From contig NZ_JADYWL010000007.1 of assembly GCF_015864825.1 (NCBI RefSeq), forward strand, positions 1-64,000: DNA of 64,000 nt, in the 5' to 3' direction. The stretch comes from Psychrobacter sp. NZS113. Its GTDB lineage: Bacteria; Pseudomonadota; Gammaproteobacteria; Pseudomonadales; Moraxellaceae. Of the stretch, positions 45,030 to 55,491 are shown one piece after another. The position numbers and the translations under genes were made by a program. Numbering within the stretch: the stretch's first letter is position 1; each line of letters begins with the position of its first letter. Under the pieces are notes generated by a model. It had not been told where the DNA came from. It saw nothing but the letters and a program-made list of their open reading frames with translations, and did no database searches.

Positions 45030-45549
45030 AATTTTATTCCTCAAACATACGATAGGTACTGCTGCTCGTATTGATAGTTATTCGTATAATATTACAGCCA
45101 ATACTGTTTTTTATCTTGGTGCTTTAGCCTATTATATTAAAAATAATAGGCTGTATAGGCCTTTCGATAGATAACACCTCTTTAATTTACTCACATTACA
45201 TCAAACGTTACATTTATTTACTGATTAATCGTCGTGAAAGCAGTAAATTATTGCAAGTAAATTTAGAAGTTAATATCCAAAAAACTTCTTTAAAAACAAT
45301 CTGATGTCATTGATTGCATTTTTTTTGATATCCAACAGGGTGTTAAAAATTATAATCAATATACGAAGTAAAATTAAACTTACAATTTTATTGTTACTTA
45401 ATTGTACGGACTATTTCCATTTAGGTAGAAAACATATAGAATGCGTGCAAGCTGAGTAGCTGTAACTGGAAGTCGTTGAATACTGAGAAATCTCGGATTT
45501 CAACCCATGTTGCTGCTATTGATCATTTCATTTTTCCGGAGAAAACACT
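45030..45549. other. Divergent spacer with a hairpin
   Basis: About 520 AT-rich bases between divergent genes. AGCCTATTAT (45126-45135) and ATAATAGGCT (45143-45152) form a 10-bp stem with a 7-base loop, about 100 bases upstream of the metallopeptidase start. No T-tract follows on the minus strand, so an operator-like palindrome is possible. No gene is seen. Confidence 0.4.
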
Positions 45550-45906
45550 ATGAAACTTAAATTACTTGCTCTAGCTGGTATCATGACTGCAACTATGGGC
45601 CTAACTGCCTGTGACAGCAGCAAAGAAAACGCTGCTGAAGATTTATCTGACGCATCAGAAGAAGTGCAAGACGCTTCTGCAGAACTAGACGAAGCTGCTG
45701 CTGAAGGCGAAGTAACTGCTGATGCTGACGCTGCTGTTGCTGGCGCTGAAGCTGACATCGCTGATGCTCAAGCTGCAACTGCTACTGACGAAATGGACGC
45801 TGAAGTTCCTGTAGACGGCGAAGCAACTACTAGCATGGATGTAGCTAGCGAAACTCCAGCTGTTGACGCTGCTGACGAAGTTGTTGTTGAAGAACCAGCT
45901 CAGTAA
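45550..45906 (+). CDS. Small acidic Ala-rich lipoprotein
   Basis: A 118-residue protein with a signal peptide and a clear lipobox (LTAC, Cys21). The mature 98 residues are almost only Ala, Asp, Glu, Val, Thr and Ser with a strong negative charge and no further Cys, so probably a helical or disordered periplasmic tether. I do not recognise a family. CGGAG precedes the ATG, and a terminator follows directly. Its composition recalls the acidic tail of the membrane protein at 16188-16643. Confidence 0.75.
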   Translation: MKLKLLALAGIMTATMGLTACDSSKENAAEDLSDASEEVQDASAELDEAAAEGEVTADADAAVAGAEADIADAQAATATDEMDAEVPVDGEATTSMDVASETPAVDAADEVVVEEPAQ

Positions 45907-45938
45907 TTTTATCGTTTATACGATGAATATACTGTAGT

Positions 45939-45968
45939 AAAAAAAGAGAGCATTAGCTCTCTTTTTTT
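45939..45968 (+). terminator. Intrinsic terminator after the acidic lipoprotein gene
   Basis: AAAAAAAGAGAGC (45939-45951) pairs with GCTCTCTTTTTTT (45956-45968). Confidence 0.88.
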
Positions 45969-46146
45969 ATGCCTGTTATTTATGATATATAACAAACTAA
46001 TATCGTAATATTCATCAATATTGCTACTCATATATGGTTTAAGCATATCAACATGCTTAGCTTGCACACCTAGACTATATAGTGAGTAACAATCGACGAC
46101 CTAAATATCAAAACTTAAGCCGTCATCATCAATACAAACATCTAGA

Positions 46147-46446
46147 TTAGGCGTCAAATAGACGCTCATCAACCTGCTGGCGAAACTTCTGTCCTGTTTT
46201 AAAGGTAACCACACGTCGGGCTGATACCGCAACGGGCTCCCCTGTCTTCGGGTTACGACCTGGTCGGCTGTTTTTATCTTTAAGTTCGAAATTGCCAAAG
46301 CCTGAAAGCTTGACCTCTTTGCCATCAATCAAACTCTCTGACAACTCATCAAAAAAGTTCTCTACCAAACAGCGGCCTTCTTGGCGTGTTAGGCTTAGGT
46401 GACTCATTAAATGCTCAATCATGTCAGATTTGGTTAGGGTGCTCAC
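46147..46446 (-). CDS. ihfA: Integration host factor subunit alpha
   Basis: A 99-residue DNA-bending protein that pairs with Ihf[11 protein letters not shown] at the N-terminus, the [21 protein letters not shown] beta-arm region with its intercalating Pro, and [13 protein letters not shown] are typical, and the position behind pheT is the standard one for ihfA rather than hupB. The start is GTG at 46446, with AGGAG seven bases upstream. It is the last gene of the rpmI-rplT-pheS-pheT-ihfA block. Confidence 0.95.
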   Translation of the reverse strand: MSTLTKSDMIEHLMSHLSLTRQEGRCLVENFFDELSESLIDGKEVKLSGFGNFELKDKNSRPGRNPKTGEPVAVSARRVVTFKTGQKFRQQVDERLFDA

Positions 46447-46672
46447 AGTACAACTCCTATGCTATGTCGTGATGTCGAATATCATGGTTTAGCGGTATGA
46501 GGGTTAATGTTAGCTATTATAAAGGTTTTTGGATGTTTTTTTAATAAAAAACGCAGAAAAGTCCTTTATTAATAACCACTTAACGTATTTTAGGGCTTTC
46601 TATTAGTAGCAATGCTCCGTAGCCTTATGAATAGAAAAGCTACAGAGCATTGTTTATTGTCTATATTAAATA

Positions 46673-49078
46673 TTAGCTATCGCGTAACTGCGCAGAATGC
46701 TGTGTTGTTAGCGCTTGCACAACCTGATCAGTAGTCGTTTTTACCACGTCATCAGATAAGGTTTGCGTACTGTCTTGCCATACGAGTGCAAATGCCAATG
46801 AGCGCTGACCTGTCGGTACTTTATCGCCTTGATAAACATCAAATAACCACAGATCTGTCAATAGCTCGCCTGCGGCAGCACGAATCGTAGTTTCTAGTGT
46901 CTGCAAACTAATATCACTATCGACTAGAATGGCAATATCGCGGCGTACTTGTGGGAACTTACTAGGCGTGCTGATAGCATGCTGCTCACGAGCGACAGTC
47001 AGCAATGGTGCAAGTGATAGCTGCGCAACCCAAGTGGCTGGTAGGTCTAACTGTTTTGCGGTGTTAGGGTGCAATTGGCCAAGCCAACCAACGTACTGAT
47101 CATCGATATATAGTTTAGCGCTTTGACCAGGATGCAAAAAGTTTAGTCCACTACGCTCATAACGGATACGAGCACCCTCTATTTGCGCAGGTAATAACTG
47201 CTCGATATCATGTTTGAGGTCATAAAAGTCTAAAGCACGATTCTGATAGGCTTGCTCATCCCACACATTACCGACTGCGACCAACGCAATACTTGGTGTC
47301 TGTACTAATTCGCTAATGCTCTGCCCGACAAAGCTAAGACCCGTTTCAAAGAAACGTACGCGTGGTTGCTGACGGTTCAAGTTATATTGCACACATGGTA
47401 ATAAACTTGACAGTAAGGTGCGGCGCATAACGGCTAAATCACTAGAGATAGGATTGGCTAGTGCCAGTACCTCTCCCAGTGCTTCGTCATCGAGCAATGC
47501 TTCTAGTTTTGCATCGCTAAAACTAAAGCTAATCGCTTCCATATAGCCAGTATCGACCAATGCCAACTTCATCTCATGAGTCAAGTCAGCGGTATCGTCA
47601 TAATCCATGCTTACTTGCAGATGTGGCAAAACGCTTGGAATATTGTCATAACCATAAATACGGGCAATCTCTTCGATAAGATCCTCGCGGATACTCATGT
47701 CAAAACGATAAGATGGCGGCTTACAGACCAACGCATCTGCTTGTTGCTCAACTTCAAACCCTAACTGAGTTAAGATACGCACCATCTCTGTTGGCTCAAT
47801 ATCGATCCCAATGACATCACGAACTTTAGTGATGGGCAAAGTAATTGGCGCACGTGCTGGTAAATGCTCACTACTCTCAGCTTTTACGATAGGACCCGCT
47901 TGACCACCAGTGACGCTAATAATCAAATCACAAGCACGTGCCAATGCTAGCTCTGGTAACTCAAAATCTACCCCACGTTCAAAACGTTGCGACGCATCAG
48001 TATGTAAACCAAAGCGGCGTGCGCGAGCAGCGATAGCAAGCTGACCAAAGAAAGCACTTTCTACAATAATATTGGTTGTGCTATCAGTAATGCTACTACG
48101 CTGACCACCCATGATACCAGCAAGTGCCAGTGCCCCTTTATCGTCAGCAATCACGAGCTCATCACCCGTTAGAGTAACCGTTTGCTCATTGAGTAAAGTA
48201 ATGGTCTCAGCAGGCTGCGCCAAGCGCACAACGATATCACCAACGATGGTATCTGCATCAAAAGCATGTAGCGGCTGACCCAACTCCATCAATACATAGT
48301 TGGTCACATCAACCAAGAAGTTGTGTGAACGTAATCCTGATTGAACGAGCGCATCCTGCATCCACTTTGGTGTTTCGATACTACGATCAATATTGCTAAT
48401 CGATTGTAATAAGTAGCGTGGACAGGCTTCAACGGCATTTACCGTTACGGCTGGCGTTGCACCATTTTCGGTAATAGTGATGTTTTCAGCGATGGTTGGC
48501 ATTTGCATTGGTAAGTCGTTGATGACTGATATTTCACGTGCAATACCACGTACACTAAAGCAATCACCACGGTTTGGTGTGATAGAGATATCCAATATCT
48601 GATTATCTAAGCCTAGATATTCACGGATATCTGTACCGATCAGCGCATCTGCAGGTAATTCAAGCAAACCGTCTATGCTATCCGTTAAATCAATTTCGGA
48701 AGCACCACAAAGCATACCGTTAGAGGCCACGCCGCGTAGATTACCGTTTTTGATTTTAAAGCCCTTCTTGTCATCGCTTGGTAGCACTGCCCCAACGGTG
48801 GCAACAGGTGCTTTCATACCGACGGTGACATTAGGAGCACCGCATACAATTTGTAGCAGCTCAGCTTCACCGATATTTACCTGCGTGACTCGCAGTTTAT
48901 CCGCATCTGGATGCTGCTCAACGCTGACGACTTCACCGACGACCACACCACTAAAGGCACGAGCAACCGCATAGCGATCATCAATCTCTAGCCCTGCCAT
49001 GGTTAACTGTTCGGCCAACTGTTCGCTGGTATTCGTGGGGTTCACCCATTGACGTAGCCACTGTTCGCTAATTTTCAT
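46673..49078 (-). CDS. pheT: Phenylalanyl-tRNA synthetase beta subunit
   Basis: An 801-residue subunit of the alpha2-beta2 enzyme. It shows the N-terminal tRNA-binding OB domain (VVGEVVSVEQHPDADKLR), the B3/B4 editing region (ITPNRGDCFSVRGIARE), B5 (LTQLGFEVEQQ), the core domain (EEIARIYGYDNIP) and the C-terminal anticodon-binding domain (FPQVRRDIAILVD). In most bacteria pheT follows pheS almost directly. Here 187 bases lie between them and most of that is repeat copy C. Confidence 0.97.
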   Translation of the reverse strand: MKISEQWLRQWVNPTNTSEQLAEQLTMAGLEIDDRYAVARAFSGVVVGEVVSVEQHPDADKLRVTQVNIGEAELLQIVCGAPNVTVGMKAPVATVGAVLPSDDKKGFKIKNGNLRGVASNGMLCGASEIDLTDSIDGLLELPADALIGTDIREYLGLDNQILDISITPNRGDCFSVRGIAREISVINDLPMQMPTIAENITITENGATPAVTVNAVEACPRYLLQSISNIDRSIETPKWMQDALVQSGLRSHNFLVDVTNYVLMELGQPLHAFDADTIVGDIVVRLAQPAETITLLNEQTVTLTGDELVIADDKGALALAGIMGGQRSSITDSTTNIIVESAFFGQLAIAARARRFGLHTDASQRFERGVDFELPELALARACDLIISVTGGQAGPIVKAESSEHLPARAPITLPITKVRDVIGIDIEPTEMVRILTQLGFEVEQQADALVCKPPSYRFDMSIREDLIEEIARIYGYDNIPSVLPHLQVSMDYDDTADLTHEMKLALVDTGYMEAISFSFSDAKLEALLDDEALGEVLALANPISSDLAVMRRTLLSSLLPCVQYNLNRQQPRVRFFETGLSFVGQSISELVQTPSIALVAVGNVWDEQAYQNRALDFYDLKHDIEQLLPAQIEGARIRYERSGLNFLHPGQSAKLYIDDQYVGWLGQLHPNTAKQLDLPATWVAQLSLAPLLTVAREQHAISTPSKFPQVRRDIAILVDSDISLQTLETTIRAAAGELLTDLWLFDVYQGDKVPTGQRSLAFALVWQDSTQTLSDDVVKTTTDQVVQALTTQHSAQLRDS

Positions 49079-49140
49079 AAATATCTCGGATCAGAATTTT
49101 ATAATAAAGTGTTGGAGTAACGCTTGGCGAATTCACTTGC

Positions 49141-49248
49141 TATAGTCAATCCTATATAAACTAGATACAGCGTCAGGCTCGCTCAGTCTACAATTTGTAG
49201 CACTTTCACTCACCTTCCTTGTATCTAAATTATCTTGAACTGACTATA
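49141..49248 (-). repeat. Dispersed 108-bp repeat, copy C, inside pheS-pheT
   Basis: The ends TATAGTCA (49141-49148) and TGACTATA (49241-49248) are inverted. Its reverse complement has GATACAAGGAAGGTGAGTG, a hairpin with CTACAA/TTGTAG arms (49188-49203), then GAGCGAGCCTGACGCTGTA, in the same order as copy A. It fills most of the gap between pheS and pheT and so must be transcribed with them, where it could fold or alter coupling. Confidence 0.8.
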
Positions 49249-49265
49249 TAGGCATAAGGAAAAAT

Positions 49266-50417
<1,152 letters not shown>

Positions 50418-50547
50418 TTAAAATAAAGGCTAATAATATGAATGGCTTGAATATTTAGACAACAAAAAATTTAATTGCACATCAAACGAATTTTTTCTGA
50501 ATTCGAATAGTGCAAATAAAGTCAGCTCTAAAATATTTTAATATAAA

Positions 50548-50574
50548 AAAAGCCACCGACCAGCGGTAGCTTTT
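50548..50574 (-). terminator. Terminator or attenuator between rplT and pheS
   Basis: On the minus strand AAAAGCTACCG pairs with CGGTGGCTTTT (one mismatch; arms 50564-50574 and 50548-50558) and runs into a T-tract. It lies about 55 bases after the rplT stop and about 220 before pheS. I found no Phe-rich leader peptide beside it. Confidence 0.75.
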
Positions 50575-50629
50575 ATTAATATCGTACTATTAATCAATAT
50601 TAGTTCTATTCATTTAGATAGGCTAATAT

Positions 50630-50986
50630 TTATGCTAGTTCCGCTTTTGCTTTTTCAACCAATGCAGTGAAAGTCGCTGCATCATGCATAGCGATGTCAG
50701 CAAGTACGCGACGATCGATTGCGATGTTAGCTTTTTTCATGCCATTGATAAAGCGGCTATAGCTCAAACCGTTTAAACGTGCACCAGCATTAATACGTGC
50801 AATCCAAAGACGACGGAAGGTACGTTTTTTGTTGCGACGGTCACGATAAGCATATTGACCAGCTTTGGTCACTGCTTGTACCGCTACACGGTAAACACGT
50901 GAACGGGCACCGTAGTAGCCTTTTGCGCGTTTTAGGATTTTTTTGTGACGACGATTCGCCTGTACACCACGTTTTACACGGGCCAT
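50630..50986 (-). CDS. rplT: 50S ribosomal protein L20
   Basis: A 118-residue ribosomal protein bL20, matching the family throughout: [19 protein letters not shown], then [14 protein letters not shown] and [14 protein letters not shown]. It binds 23S rRNA early in assembly and in E. coli also represses its own operon. GGAG precedes the ATG. It is downstream of rpmI with about 150 bases between them, longer than usual. Confidence 0.98.
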   Translation of the reverse strand: MARVKRGVQANRRHKKILKRAKGYYGARSRVYRVAVQAVTKAGQYAYRDRRNKKRTFRRLWIARINAGARLNGLSYSRFINGMKKANIAIDRRVLADIAMHDAATFTALVEKAKAELA

Positions 50987-51136
50987 AAATTACTCCAAGA
51001 TATTTTTAATCATTATTAAACGAATCACGATGTCATCGAATAGTAGACATCGTTATCAGATTGCAAGGTCAAATATTTTTAATTAAGTGGCTATTAATTA
51101 AATAGCGCTTGATTAAATGCATATGACGATAGGCTA

Positions 51137-51334
51137 TTAGATGTATGGGCACATACGACGAACTGCTGCTTCGTCAGACTTGTCCACCATCTTAAGACCG
51201 CGCAACTGGCGAATACGCTTAGCTGATTTCTTGGTCAAGATATGGCTTTTGTTTGCTTGCTTACGTTTGAAGCCGTTTGCTGTTCTTTTGAAGCGTTTAG
51301 CTGCACCGCTTCTGGTTTTCATCTTAACTTTCAT
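51137..51334 (-). CDS. rpmI: 50S ribosomal protein L35
   Basis: A 65-residue basic ribosomal protein bL35: [17 protein letters not shown], then [15 protein letters not shown] 51334 (GAGG upstream) gives the usual size, and the 26 open codons before it are not part of the protein. infC does not precede it, unlike in E. coli. The next gene upstream is divergent. Confidence 0.96.
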   Translation of the reverse strand: MKVKMKTRSGAAKRFKRTANGFKRKQANKSHILTKKSAKRIRQLRGLKMVDKSDEAAVRRMCPYI

Positions 51335-51771
51335 GATGATTTGCCTCTTTGTCTTTGATAGAACCTGGTCGTCAAATAGTAAATAACGAATAGTGGCTTT
51401 AAAAACAACCACTAAACCTCTATTTGCCTCGAGGTGGGAGGCGGTATTTTAGCAGATAGCGCGCTGTTTTGCCAAGGAAAGTTTTAATCTTGCCCCAGTA
51501 AACCATCATCGTAGATAACGAGTATGAACCGACTGCTAGCCTTTCTGATAAAAACACCAATAAAACTGGAAAATCATCCGCAAATAGATTGAATGTCAGC
51601 TTAAGCTGTGCTTAAGTAGAGAGTGAATACTGGTATAGTTTAGGAGCTAATAATACAAGGCTACTTATCACACTTATTAGCCGTATATCATGCGGTCGTC
51701 ATCGTTACGATGTTAGCAACCTATATCAAGTTCAGCAGAACTCATCACCTGCCGTCAACCTAGGAAATAAT
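51335..51771. other. Divergent spacer upstream of rpmI
   Basis: About 440 bases hold the promoters of rpmI (minus) and of the thioesterase gene (plus), and probably the L20-responsive leader. I could not identify specific sites. A 22-codon frame at 51524 is too weak to call. Confidence 0.35.
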
Positions 51772-52218
51772 GTGTCAAGAAAAGAGTTGGATTTTGATAA
51801 CGATTTATTTGTTTTTGAAACAGTTATGCGTGTACGTCATACTGAGGTTGATATAGGCCAGCATCTGACACTCGAATCATTGACGGCGTTGGTGACTGAA
51901 GCACGAGCAAGATTCTTATACTCCAAAGGTATTAAAGAGATCAATGCTGACTATCAGGGCTTGATTATCGATGAGTTACAGTTAAACATTGATGGTCATG
52001 TACCTCTGCGTGACCAGCTCCTGTTTGAGATAGGCGTTGAGCCGTTGTATGATGATGACGGCGGCAATATAGTGATAAAAGTTACGCGTATGCACACAGG
52101 TGAAACAGTGGCTAAAGCACGGCTACACTTTCTCAGTTACGACTTTCGGCTACATAAAGTGACGGCGCTAAACAACACTTTAAAAGAAGCGCTGTACCCA
52201 CACTTAGTTAATCTTTAA
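51772..52218 (+). CDS. Hotdog-fold thioesterase-like protein
   Basis: A 148-residue protein resembling single-domain 4-hydroxybenzoyl-CoA-type thioesterases. RVRHTEVDIGQHLTLESLTA is the active-site region (the family usually has a DxxGH-like element here), and VTEARARFLYSKGI is the central hotdog helix. The substrate is unknown, probably a small acyl-CoA. GTG 51772 is preceded by AGGA at 6 bases and is the most likely start. It is divergent from rpmI and precedes hisIE. Confidence 0.75.
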   Translation: MSRKELDFDNDLFVFETVMRVRHTEVDIGQHLTLESLTALVTEARARFLYSKGIKEINADYQGLIIDELQLNIDGHVPLRDQLLFEIGVEPLYDDDGGNIVIKVTRMHTGETVAKARLHFLSYDFRLHKVTALNNTLKEALYPHLVNL

Positions 52219-52341
52219 TATTGTTTTTCTTAAAATACTGTCTTTGCTTAACCAGCTTTCTCACTCGCAATATCAAAAGAGTGAGTGGCCATGTTGCAAT
52301 GACCATTCCTTACTTCATACTTATAAGATGATAGATATATT

Positions 52342-53175
52342 ATGACTTTACCTGCTTGGCTGGCTGCCATAAAATTTAATGATGATGGTTTGATTCCTGC
52401 AATTGCTCAAGACCATAAATCTGGGCGTATTTTGATGATGGCATGGATGAATGCTGAAGCCTTACAGTTGACTGCGCAAACTCAGACAGCAGTTTATTTT
52501 TCGCGCTCACGCAGCAAGCTGTGGCACAAAGGCGAAACCTCAGGTCATACTCAAACTGTCCACGATATTCGCTTGGACTGTGATGCAGATGTGATTGTAC
52601 TTGATGTCACCCAAGCTGGCGGCATTGCTTGCCACACTGGCCGAGAGTCTTGTTTTTATCAGCGCTTGGACCTATCTGGGCAAACGCCAGAGTGGCAAAC
52701 TGTCGATAAGGTGCTAAAAGATCCTGCTGATATCTATCATTCAGATGCAGCGAGTTCTCCTCATCAAAACCATGAAGCTGATGCAGTTGGTACAGTCGCA
52801 AATACTGAGAGTCAAATAGAAAGCGCCTCTATTTTGCAGCAACTTGATAATGTATTGGCCGAGCGTAAGCAAGCAGATGCTGATAGCTCTTATGTGGCTA
52901 GCTTATACGCTAAAGGGTTGAATAAAATATTAGAAAAAGTCGGTGAAGAAAGCACAGAAAGTATCATCGCTGCCAAAGATTTCGCCAGTTGCGATGAAAG
53001 TATAGACAAAGCGCAATATGATGAGGCACGTCATGAGCTCATTTATGAAGTTGCCGATGTCTGGTTTCATACGTTGGTGGGACTGGCATGGTTCGACATA
53101 GAGTCGGACGCTGTGTTAAATGAGCTAGGTCGTCGCTTTGGATTGTCGGGCATCGATGAAAAGGCTTCGCGATAA
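52342..53175 (+). CDS. hisIE: Bifunctional HisI/HisE
   Basis: Catalyses two histidine-biosynthesis steps: phosphoribosyl-ATP pyrophosphohydrolase and phosphoribosyl-AMP cyclohydrolase. It has 277 residues. HisI is at about 1-115 ([37 protein letters not shown], and [11 protein letters not shown] with metal-binding Cys), a disordered linker is at 130-170, and HisE is at about 175-270 ([20 protein letters not shown], then [16 protein letters not shown]). It is followed by tatABC, a common proteobacterial order. Confidence 0.95.
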   Translation: MTLPAWLAAIKFNDDGLIPAIAQDHKSGRILMMAWMNAEALQLTAQTQTAVYFSRSRSKLWHKGETSGHTQTVHDIRLDCDADVIVLDVTQAGGIACHTGRESCFYQRLDLSGQTPEWQTVDKVLKDPADIYHSDAASSPHQNHEADAVGTVANTESQIESASILQQLDNVLAERKQADADSSYVASLYAKGLNKILEKVGEESTESIIAAKDFASCDESIDKAQYDEARHELIYEVADVWFHTLVGLAWFDIESDAVLNELGRRFGLSGIDEKASR

Positions 53176-53418
53176 CTTGTGATGTTGTAAAGTCAATCTA
53201 ATGAAGGCAGCTTGTCAAATCGTAAAATAATTAGCTACTCTGTTTGATTATTTTGCGATTTCACCCTTTTGTCACAACTGCAGGTTATAATATAGCTCTT
53301 TTAACGTCGCATTATATGTCGATACTTTTTGTGTACTATATTGCTATGTGATAAACGCAAAGCTATAAACGTAAAGTATTCATATACAGACTGAAAACCA
53401 AGACATGAGGATAGCTTT

Positions 53419-53691
53419 ATGGGCAGTTTTTCTATTACGCATTGGCTAATACTATTGGTCGTTGTGGTCGTCGTATTTGGCACCTCTAAACTGAGAAATG
53501 CAGGCAAAGATTTGGGCGGTGCGGTTAAGGGCTTCAAAGAAGCGGTCAAAGATGAAAATACCGAGCATGCTAAAAAGCATGCCGTCCTTGATCACGATAG
53601 CAATACACGTACAACAGATCGCTCAGCTACTGACAACATCAATAATAGCGATATCAACGCCGCCCCAACTGACGATAAGCACAACGTATAA
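53419..53691 (+). CDS. tatA: Twin-arginine translocase subunit TatA
   Basis: A 90-residue pore-forming Tat subunit: a short N-terminal transmembrane helix ([18 protein letters not shown]) with the hinge FGTSKL, an amphipathic helix ([17 protein letters not shown]), and a charged disordered tail of about 50 residues. It is the first gene of tatABC, 243 bases after hisIE, so it may have its own promoter. Confidence 0.95.
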   Translation: MGSFSITHWLILLVVVVVVFGTSKLRNAGKDLGGAVKGFKEAVKDENTEHAKKHAVLDHDSNTRTTDRSATDNINNSDINAAPTDDKHNV

Positions 53692-53744
53692 TGCCTATAG
53701 CACTTCGCCAGCCTGTAGTTCCTAGATAGTGACACTCAACCATT

Positions 53745-54446
53745 ATGTTTGATATTGGGTTTTCCGAATTACTCCTCTTTGGCATAATCGCCTTGATTGT
53801 TCTGGGTCCAGAAAAACTGCCTCAGGCAGCACGGACGGCTGGGCAATGGTATGCCAAAATTCGCCGTACGGTTTCTACTTTACAGTCTGAAATAGAGGCT
53901 GAGCTAGATTTGGCTGAAACACGGCAGCAAATGCAAAAAGAGCTGGCAAAAATCCGCCAGACTGAGTCGGATATGAAACGCGAGCTAGCAGAAATGCGCG
54001 GCAATATGAAAGAGTTTGAAAACGCTCAAAATCAACATTTCAATGCAGCGCATGATACTGTCGATAAGCGTGCATATGGCAAGGCTGATGAAAATAATGG
54101 TGAGCAAAATAGTAGTGAACAAAAAAATCAGTCAGTCACGCCCAAAGAATTCGATTATGCCTATGTGCAAGATACGACATTAATAGATACTAAGCAGCCA
54201 TTAGTATCAGAAGTAGATGACAGTTTACACGGCTCTTTCACCGGCAGCACGCCCCAAGATAGCACTCATCAAGTGGTTCAAAACATCACGACCAAACCTT
54301 GGGAAAATATGTGGTTCCGTCTTGGTGCGTATGACAAAGCTCGCCGTTTACCTATGCCTCCCTACCTGCCGAATTATAAAGCCGACGTTTTATTAAACAG
54401 TCCTGTAAGCATGCAGACTTCTGACAATAAACAGGAGTCTGATTGA
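53745..54446 (+). CDS. tatB: Twin-arginine translocase subunit TatB
   Basis: A 233-residue subunit that forms the substrate receptor with TatC. MFDIGFSELLLFGIIALIVLGPEKLP is the typical TatB start with the conserved Glu and the GPEKLP hinge, followed by a long amphipathic coiled-coil helix (about 30-100) and a polar tail. It is longer than E. coli TatB (171). Its TGA stop overlaps the tatC ATG by one base. Confidence 0.95.
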   Translation: MFDIGFSELLLFGIIALIVLGPEKLPQAARTAGQWYAKIRRTVSTLQSEIEAELDLAETRQQMQKELAKIRQTESDMKRELAEMRGNMKEFENAQNQHFNAAHDTVDKRAYGKADENNGEQNSSEQKNQSVTPKEFDYAYVQDTTLIDTKQPLVSEVDDSLHGSFTGSTPQDSTHQVVQNITTKPWENMWFRLGAYDKARRLPMPPYLPNYKADVLLNSPVSMQTSDNKQESD

Positions 54447-55312
54447 TGGGATTATTCAAACGCAAAAAAAGCCGCCAAGAAAAAGTCGCTAGTTCAGACA
54501 AAGAAGCAACTACCGATGCGATAGATAAAAATGAGTCTACAGATGCGTTAAGCGCTGTGGCTGATATGCCTATTACAGAACATTTGATTGAGCTACGTAG
54601 ACACTTAATTAAGATATGTGTTGCTGTACTGGTCATATTTTTGGCGTTAGTCGGATTTTCACGCGAGCTATATAACCTATTGTCAGATCCGTTGGTTGCA
54701 CAACTGCCAGCCAATTCGACCATGATTGCGACAGACATCACCTCCAACTTTATGGCTCCAATACGTCTGACTGTATTTGTCGCTGCATTCTTTGCCATGC
54801 CTTATATTCTGTATCAAATTTGGTCATTTGTAGCGCCTGGTCTATATAAGAAAGAGAAGAAAATCGCGATTCCAGTACTATTATCTTCGATATTCTTATT
54901 TTATTCTGGCGTAGCGTTTGCCTACTTCATCGTACTCAAAGGGGTTCTAAAGTTCTTTATCATGTTTGCCCCGCAAAACGTCCTACCAATGACAGATATC
55001 GACAGTTATCTAAGCTTTGCACTCAAACTGTTTATGGTATTTGGCTTAACTTTTGAGATTCCAGTCGTCACTTTGCTATTGATATTAACTGGCATTGTCT
55101 CCATTCAGAGTCTAGAAGATAAGCGCCGCTATATCATTGTCGGTTGTTTTGCCGTGGCAGCAGTCGTCACACCGCCTGATGGCGTATCAATGCTGATGCT
55201 AGCGATTCCGATGTGGTTATTGTTTGAGCTTGGTTTGTTTTTAGCCAAAATCTTAATCAAAGAAGAGCCTAGCGCTGCTCTAGCTGCTAAGACGGCCTCG
55301 CACAAAGAATGA
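54446..55312 (+). CDS. tatC: Twin-arginine translocase subunit TatC
   Basis: A 288-residue six-helix membrane protein that recognises the twin-arginine signal peptide. MPITEHLIELRRHL near residues 44-57 is the TatC N-terminal signature, and FVAPGLYKKEKK is the conserved first periplasmic/second cytoplasmic region. An extra 40-residue charged N-terminus precedes it. ATG 54446 overlaps the tatB stop (TGATG) and has AGGAG upstream. Confidence 0.96.
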   Translation: MGLFKRKKSRQEKVASSDKEATTDAIDKNESTDALSAVADMPITEHLIELRRHLIKICVAVLVIFLALVGFSRELYNLLSDPLVAQLPANSTMIATDITSNFMAPIRLTVFVAAFFAMPYILYQIWSFVAPGLYKKEKKIAIPVLLSSIFLFYSGVAFAYFIVLKGVLKFFIMFAPQNVLPMTDIDSYLSFALKLFMVFGLTFEIPVVTLLLILTGIVSIQSLEDKRRYIIVGCFAVAAVVTPPDGVSMLMLAIPMWLLFELGLFLAKILIKEEPSAALAAKTASHKE

Positions 55313-55491
55313 ACTTACCAGTTAATTCAAAACAGGCCAACGCGCTAATCTGTTAATATGGTTACTTAAGCCTCAAGCAATCGTCCATACATCTTTTGAC
55401 TATATTATCACTAATCAGCCATTGTCTATGCAGTGGCTTTTTTTACCCCCATCATTTTTGACCATGTTTTACTCTTTTAGGTAACTTTGTT

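Noticed and set aside
50430-50480. Short minus-strand frame ending in two Tyr codons, considered as a pheS leader peptide
   Set aside because: It begins with GTG without a ribosome-binding site and is not rich in Phe codons, so it does not fit a PheM-type attenuator.
53269-53291. TTGTCA and TATAAT before tatA as a promoter
   Set aside because: The spacing is only 11 bases.
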